Assembly: GCA_964539025.1 (NCBI GenBank)
Contig: CAZIFA010000012.1
Coordinates: forward strand, 1-48,456
DNA: 48,456 bases
From: Micavibrio_A sp964539025
GTDB lineage: Bacteria > Pseudomonadota > Alphaproteobacteria > Micavibrionales > Micavibrionaceae
Direction of reading: 5' to 3'
Shown: positions 43,087 through 48,456 of the stretch, piece after piece
Layout: every line of letters begins with the position of its first letter
How positions within the stretch are numbered: position 1 is the first letter of the stretch
Translations under genes and position numbers: made by a program
The notes under the pieces: model-generated
Told to the model about the DNA's origin: nothing
Databases searched by the model: none
Seen by the model: the letters and a program-made list of their open reading frames with translations, nothing else

Positions 43087-43479
43087 ATGAATACGAATAC
43101 CGAAGAAGATTTTAATCTTGCGCTGGGGCGGCGTTTAATCGTGCTGCGCCAGAGCCAAAAAATGTCACAGGATCATCTGGGCGAATTGCTGGGGGTTAGC
43201 AGCCAGCAAATCTATAAGTATGAAACTGGAGAAAACCGGATGTCACCCGAACGTATCCATGCCTGTGCCAGCATCTTTAAAGTGCCAGTCGGATATTTTT
43301 ATGGCGAAGATGAAACAGGCCAAACGCAGGAACGTCTGGATAAGGATATTTTGATCGTCGCCACAGAAATTCTGGGATTGCCAGAAAATATCCGTAAGGG
43401 TGTTTATAACCTTTCACAGATCATAAACAAAGAATTTCCCGCCTCTATGAGGAAGGAAAAGAAAGAACAGGCTGCCTGA
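43087..43479 (+). CDS. XRE-family helix-turn-helix regulator
   Basis: This 130-residue regulator has a clear HTH_3 domain (LGRRLIVLRQSQKMSQDHLG, ELLGVSSQQIYKYETGENRM, then SPERIHACASIFKVPVGYFY). The short C-terminal tail ends in a charged segment. The ATG at 43087 has GGGAATTTTAAA upstream. It is on the plus strand, followed by a terminator shared with the integrase end. Its likely target is its own region, including the divergent promoter at 42428-42572. Confidence 0.88.
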   Translation: MNTNTEEDFNLALGRRLIVLRQSQKMSQDHLGELLGVSSQQIYKYETGENRMSPERIHACASIFKVPVGYFYGEDETGQTQERLDKDILIVATEILGLPENIRKGVYNLSQIINKEFPASMRKEKKEQAA

Positions 43480-43513
43480 TCTCACCCCAACCCCAAAATC
43501 AGGCTGTATGTAT

Positions 43514-43549
43514 AACGGCTCAAGGTCTTTCCCCAGACTTTGAGCCGTT
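43514..43549. terminator. Terminator between XRE gene and integrase
   Basis: AACGGCTCAAGGTCT (43514-43528) pairs with AGACTTTGAGCCGTT (43535-43549) with one mismatch. On the plus strand it is followed by a T-rich ACTTTATTTTATTTC. It ends the XRE gene and lies 19 bp past the end of the convergent integrase gene. Confidence 0.8.
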
Positions 43550-43567
43550 ACTTTATTTTATTTCATC

Positions 43568-44653
43568 TTAGCCAAAAATCTTTTTATTCATACTAGCAAC
43601 AACCGCGCTTGTATGTGCCTCAGAAAGGTGTGCATACCGCTTGACCATTTGTAACGTCTTATGGCCCAAAACTTCTGCAATTTCAGTTGGAGAAGCACCA
43701 TTCATAGCAAGATAGGATGCTGCGCTGTGCCGAAGATCGTGAAACCTAAAATCCTTAATGCCAGCTTTTTTAACCGCGCCTTCCCAGCTTTTCTTAATTT
43801 CATAGGGCTTGTCGCCACTGCAAGAAGGAAAAACCAAGTCCGTGTCGATCCGCCGGACTTTGTTGTGAGTCTTCATCAATTCAAAAGCGTGTCCCGTGAG
43901 CGGGAGCAAGCGCCTTTCCTTATTTTTCGTGTCATGAAGAACAATCTGCCTTCTGTCCATGTCAATATCGGCCCAGCGCAGATTGAGAATTTCACCGCGT
44001 CGCGCTCCTGTACTAAGCGCAAGAACTACGATCAAATACATTTGCGGGTATGGGGCTTCCTTACAAGCCGCCAAAAGAGCCTTTCTTTCATCGTTGTCAA
44101 GGAAACGAACCCTGCCCCGTGGTTCCTTCAGTTTCTTGATTTTCCGTAGGGGATTATTTTCCAGCCATTCCCATTCATTGGTGGCAACGGTGCATACATG
44201 GCTAAATGCTCCGAAATATCTGTTTACTGTGGCGGAGCTGATAAAATTCGTTTCTTTCTTCTCCCTTTTCCGATTCCAGCGTTCAACTTTCTTACGGGCG
44301 AGTTTTTCCAGCTTTTCAGAAATAATCGAACGGTTCAAATCGGCCAGAACGCAATAGCCCAGTTCCTGCTTCCACCATGCCAAAAGATGGTCAATATCGT
44401 TCAGGCGTTTTTGGCTGTCCCGTTCCAGCTTTTTCTTATAACGGTCGATCATATCTGCAACGGTGTGTTTCTTGGATTCCGTGGTTTTAAAATGCCTTCT
44501 TTCCCGTAACGCCGTTTCAACCGACTGCGCCCATTTTTTCGCGTCTGTGAGACGGTCAAACGAAGCCCTCTGCACCTCGTATCCTCTAAGGCGCACTTGG
44601 ACGCGATAAGAAATATTGCCGTTTGGGAAGGTTCTTTTTTGAATAGAAGCCAT
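43568..44653 (-). CDS. Tyrosine-family site-specific integrase
   Basis: This 361-residue phage-type integrase has an N-terminal arm-binding domain (RTFPNGNISYRVQVRLRGYE) and a SAM-like core-binding domain. The catalytic domain carries the full active-site set: Arg218 in STGARRGEILNLRW, Lys in the beta-hairpin (DTKNKERRL), His305 and Arg308 in FHDLRHS, His331 in VLGHKTLQMV and Tyr340 in KRYAHLS. Such enzymes commonly use the 3' end of tRNA genes as attB. The tRNA-Trp repeats at 25039 and 47093 are candidate sites, and a pair of inverted repeats upstream of the gene may be its arm sites. It looks functional. Confidence 0.93.
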   Translation of the reverse strand: MASIQKRTFPNGNISYRVQVRLRGYEVQRASFDRLTDAKKWAQSVETALRERRHFKTTESKKHTVADMIDRYKKKLERDSQKRLNDIDHLLAWWKQELGYCVLADLNRSIISEKLEKLARKKVERWNRKREKKETNFISSATVNRYFGAFSHVCTVATNEWEWLENNPLRKIKKLKEPRGRVRFLDNDERKALLAACKEAPYPQMYLIVVLALSTGARRGEILNLRWADIDMDRRQIVLHDTKNKERRLLPLTGHAFELMKTHNKVRRIDTDLVFPSCSGDKPYEIKKSWEGAVKKAGIKDFRFHDLRHSAASYLAMNGASPTEIAEVLGHKTLQMVKRYAHLSEAHTSAVVASMNKKIFG

Positions 44654-44776
44654 GATTTTTTCCTCATGATGTAACGGTTACAACAGAAGGCAAAAAACCA
44701 CGGCAACGGACAAAAAACCGATGGCCTCTTGCTGATTATCTATATAGATCAATGAGATAATCTGCAAGAAATTTCC

Positions 44777-44880
44777 GTGGCACACTTACGGCACACTTGG
44801 TAGGCCGAAAGCGTTTTTTATCGCCTCCGTAGCCCTTCATGAGAATGGTTTTGTAAAAAAGTGTGCCAAAAGTGTGCCAC
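44777..44880. promoter_or_regulatory. Paired GGCACACTT inverted repeats upstream of the integrase
   Basis: Two 22-bp blocks, 44777-44798 and 44859-44880, are inverted copies of each other with 20 of 22 bases matching. Each block contains two GGCACACTT units spaced 11 bp apart. Four regularly spaced units next to an integrase start are what arm-type binding sites or an excisionase/operator region look like. The remainder of 44654-45125 is otherwise empty apart from a short frame remnant near 44924-45010. Confidence 0.65.
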
Positions 44881-45125
44881 AAAAAATCGGGAGAGCGATT
44901 GGTTCGCTCTAACCCTTTGATTTATTTGGCAGGGGCTAGTGGATGCTTATAGAACCCAAGCCCCAGAACGCAAAGCCATTCTGGCTTACCGCGAATTGCA
45001 ATATGCTTAAGACTCCATATTACCCGCTGATTTTCTATAATTATCCACTCGCTTTTTAAGCATTTCTAGCATCTTTGCCTCTTCCTCCTTATTTCTCGGG
45101 GCTGGTGGAGTTGTAGCAGCTAGCT

Positions 45126-45380
45126 ATGAACAAGGACGCCGCCCAAGATATAGCGCCTAAATTATTTCAGCAGGGTTTAAATGAAACCATTGATGCTGTT
45201 GAGAAGGTTTTAATCTTAGGGCTCTGTCGTACAGTTTCTTTTGCATACATGACAGGTGTAAGCGAGAATTTTATTCTCGCAGAACTTGAAAAGTTCAGAG
45301 AAACCTTACCGGATTACATACAAAAGGTTACTGACGAAACGCTTCGCTCAACTGATAACTTCAAGAACAAAACTCACTAG
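45126..45380 (+). CDS. Unrecognised 84-aa helical protein
   Basis: The acidic, helical protein starts MNKDAAQDIAPKLFQQGLNE and has a moderately hydrophobic middle (KVLILGLCRTVSFAYMTGVS). It ends in a charged tail. I recognise no family and see no strong ribosome-binding site before the ATG. It lies directly upstream of a 70-codon gene and the serine recombinase on the same strand, so the three may be one transcription unit. A role in recombination control would be guesswork. Confidence 0.55.
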   Translation: MNKDAAQDIAPKLFQQGLNETIDAVEKVLILGLCRTVSFAYMTGVSENFILAELEKFRETLPDYIQKVTDETLRSTDNFKNKTH

Positions 45381-45381
45381 C

Positions 45382-45577
45382 ATGCACGCTAAGCCACCCC
45401 TTTTAGATCGAGCGGGTGAGCCTGACAATGGGCCGTATAGCCGCGTTGTAGAAGATATGAAAGGGCTTTACGGCAATAAAATATCCACAAAGGAAGCCCA
45501 TGATGCAGCACGAAATCTGATTGGCTTCAGCCGGACGATCCTTGCAATAGAGAGAAGATTGGCACAAGATCCCCCGC

Positions 45578-45594
<17 letters not shown>
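45382..45594 (+). CDS. Unrecognised 70-aa protein overlapping the recombinase start
   Basis: The short frame encodes MHAKPPLLDRAGEPDNGPYS, then RVVEDMKGLYGNKISTKEAH and a helical C-terminus (ARNLIGFSRTILAIERRLAQ). The start at 45382 immediately follows the stop of the previous gene. Its last 17 bases overlap the beginning of the serine recombinase, implying translational coupling. No family is recognised. Small genes in this place are often recombination directionality factors, but nothing in the sequence proves it. Confidence 0.55.
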
Positions 45595-47170
<1,576 letters not shown>

Positions 47171-47216
47171 GGCCTTATGACCCTCTTTTAAGGGGAAAAT
47201 CTGAAAAATTCCAGCT

Positions 47217-48164
47217 TTAATTATGAAGATGCAGTGCCGGACACTCATCAGGCGAAACCATTCTGAATTTCTCCTGTCTCAGGTGCTGACGGAGATGGTC
47301 CTGGGCGCGTCCATTGTGCTTGAGAACGTCCCATAAGGAGTCAAAGCCGGGGCTTGGCTTGGAGCGCAAGTTAACCTGTAGTTTGTTACCAAACTGTTCT
47401 TTCAGGCGGGGGCCGAGACTCGCAAGAACCCTTTCATCCCCACGGGTCACTTCGGGCTCGATCTGGCATATATGATAGTTATGACTTGCCACGGTCAGGC
47501 CGCGTCCGCGATCAAACGCATACTCCACGATAGTGTTGGGATCGCCTCCCGGTCTGCACCATATGCGCGTGCGCACGGTTGAGATCAATTGCAGCGGCAA
47601 TAATTCTTTGACATTGATGTTATCTTGTAAAAAAGCTGCCAGTTTTTTATTTCCGTCAAGAACGGCTGGTTCGAAACTGGGAATAGGTCTGGATAGCCGT
47701 CCTGCAATTTCAATGCGGTGGAACGTTGGATCTTCTTCCGTAGCAGCCTTGCCAAGCTTTACAACCTGCTTGTAAGTTTTGGAGCGACCGTGTTCGGTCA
47801 CTTTAGGAAATTCTATCCTTATCTCGACACCGATATCCCGATATGCTTCAAGCTTGGCCGTATCATAATAAACACGGAAACGGCGGGAGGTATCCTCTCT
47901 CGCATAAGGTACTTCGAAGTTATTGATATCATCCGCCGTTACTTCAATTCCCGGAGGAATGTCATGGCCCGCGTCGGGATCATTGACCAAAACATAATAA
48001 GGATCGGCAATTATATGCTTTTCTGCTGCCGTTAATGTATCGAAACCATCCGGACCCACAGCATCAAGTTTACGTTCAGGTTCAAGGTATTTCGCCATAT
48101 CCGGAGAAGCGAGAAGCTCCTGAAACTCGCGGCATATTCTAATTTTCTTTTTGTCTTTCGACAT
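47217..48164 (-). CDS. CYTH-like (triphosphate tunnel) domain protein
   Basis: The 315-residue protein shows features of a CYTH/tunnel metalloenzyme. RVYYDTAKLEAYRDIGVEIR with a strand of alternating charges is followed by YKQVVKLG, HRIEIAGRLSRPIPS, STVRTRIWCRPGG and VEYAFDRGRG ending near CQIEPEV. Paired acidic and basic residues on successive strands are the family's hallmark. The N-terminal ExExK motif is not clear (EPERKLDAVG is a candidate), and the C-terminal ~70 residues are extra. Activity on inorganic triphosphate or another phosphate ester is possible but unproven. I used the ATG at 48164; a GTG two codons upstream is possible. It sits between tuf and tRNA-Trp, right after a strong terminator. 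Confidence 0.5.
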   Translation of the reverse strand: MSKDKKKIRICREFQELLASPDMAKYLEPERKLDAVGPDGFDTLTAAEKHIIADPYYVLVNDPDAGHDIPPGIEVTADDINNFEVPYAREDTSRRFRVYYDTAKLEAYRDIGVEIRIEFPKVTEHGRSKTYKQVVKLGKAATEEDPTFHRIEIAGRLSRPIPSFEPAVLDGNKKLAAFLQDNINVKELLPLQLISTVRTRIWCRPGGDPNTIVEYAFDRGRGLTVASHNYHICQIEPEVTRGDERVLASLGPRLKEQFGNKLQVNLRSKPSPGFDSLWDVLKHNGRAQDHLRQHLRQEKFRMVSPDECPALHLHN

Positions 48165-48183
48165 TTTCACACACCAATAAAAA

Positions 48184-48205
48184 AGGCCTCGAAAAACCGA
48201 GGCCT
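48184..48205 (-). terminator. Strong terminator just upstream of the CYTH-like gene
   Basis: AGGCCTCG (48184-48191) pairs with CGAGGCCT (48198-48205), followed on the minus strand by TTTTTTA. It lies only 20 bp before the CYTH ATG, downstream of a 150-bp stretch without a gene. It may end a small RNA or act as an attenuator controlling the CYTH-like gene. Confidence 0.8.
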
Positions 48206-48355
48206 GAATCTACTAAAAACCGCGCACGACCGCCCCGGGTCCGGAGCACATTTTCTGAGGCGATGCGGCTATAGAAATTCTCATGCCCCCATATCCCATT
48301 TTTGGCCTTCGCAATGCAACAAAAAAGATATTAATTCGCACAGCTTAACCAAAGA

Positions 48356-48383
48356 AAAAGGCCAGGTTTTCGCCCGGCCTTTT
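48356..48383 (-). terminator. Rho-independent terminator of tuf
   Basis: AAAAAGGCCAGG pairs with CCCGGCCTTT with one mismatch around a short loop, followed by T-rich sequence on the minus strand. It lies 22 bp past the tuf stop. Confidence 0.8.
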
Positions 48384-48405
48384 AAATTCCTTAAGGTGAG
48401 GAAAC

Positions 48406-48456
48406 CTATTCTTTAATTTTAGCGACGACGCCTGCACCGACGGTGCGGCCGCCTTC
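48406..48456 (-). CDS. tuf: Elongation factor Tu, last 16 codons (runs off right edge)
   Basis: The fragment reads EGGRTVGAGVVAKIKE followed by TAG, the conserved C-terminus of EF-Tu's third domain. The rest of the gene lies beyond position 48456. EF-Tu delivers aminoacyl-tRNA to the ribosome. tuf followed by tRNA-Trp on the same strand is the classical arrangement in front of secE-nusG-rplK. Here a CYTH-like gene and a large insertion lie between them. Identity is secure despite the short length. Confidence 0.93.
   Translation of the reverse strand, partial: EGGRTVGAGVVAKIKE

Noticed and set aside
44927..44936. 10-bp TGGCAGGGGC match to the tRNA-Trp 3' end near the integrase
   Set aside because: Too short; the sequence beyond it does not follow the tRNA or fold into a T-arm. 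It could be an old attachment scar but cannot be supported.
44924..45010. Short frame ending AILAYRELQYA near the integrase
   Set aside because: No start or ribosome-binding site and only about 27 codons; perhaps a gene scrap, but not enough to annotate.

Overview
The window looks like the chromosome of an alphaproteobacterium of moderate GC content. The translation genes are alphaproteobacterial in style, there is a homospermidine synthase, a cbb3-oxidase locus, and short alphaproteobacterial XRE regulators. A Micavibrionales/Rhodospirillales-like host is my guess; the genus cannot be read from the sequence.

Layout. (1) 1-7627, minus strand: the transcription/translation operon secE-nusG-rplK-rplA-rplJ-rplL-rpoB, with rpoB running off the left edge. 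Four extra unrecognised genes sit inside it: 55 aa and 60 aa between nusG and rplK, 285 aa between rplA and rplJ, and 144 aa between rplJ and rplL. Clear sigma70-type promoters and an L10-type leader hairpin are visible. (2) 7933-25007: chromosomal-looking genes. They are a fused NTP pyrophosphatase/GMP reductase-like protein, homospermidine synthase, a phosphoesterase, a flippase, a glycosyltransferase, a 2843-aa two-partner-secretion adhesin with two repeat families, and a small gene plus a CheY-like regulator. (3) 25039-25083: a 45-bp copy of the 3' half of tRNA-Trp. (4) 25246-29231: a collapsed cbb3 oxidase locus. ccoO, ccoQ and ccoS are intact, while ccoN, ccoP, ccoG and ccoI are truncated and joined at sharp junctions. 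(5) 29240-47170: a mobile element with a P4-type primase-helicase, XRE regulators, a tyrosine integrase and a large serine recombinase. Its low-GC cargo (33.4-42.4 kb) holds a second-type methionyl-tRNA synthetase, an aldo-keto reductase remnant, a GntA-like (YqcI/YcgG) haem oxygenase, two radical SAM proteins, and a DUF2156-type acyltransferase followed by a 50-codon gene. (6) 47093-48456, minus strand: intact tRNA-Trp, a CYTH-like gene, and the last 16 codons of tuf.

The two ends fit together. tuf-trnW-secE-nusG-rplKAJL-rpoBC is a common bacterial order, and here it is split between trnW and secE by about 39.5 kb. The partial and complete tRNA-Trp copies are direct repeats around 22 kb, as expected for integration at the 3' end of that tRNA gene. 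The most novel-looking content is the cargo cluster, which pairs a tRNA synthetase, a possible tRNA-dependent transferase and a tiny ORF with radical SAM and haem enzymes. The NTP-pyrophosphatase/GMP-reductase fusion comes next. At least four ORFs in the 26-38 kb stretch are chimeras created by apparent deletions, which needs checking at the read level.
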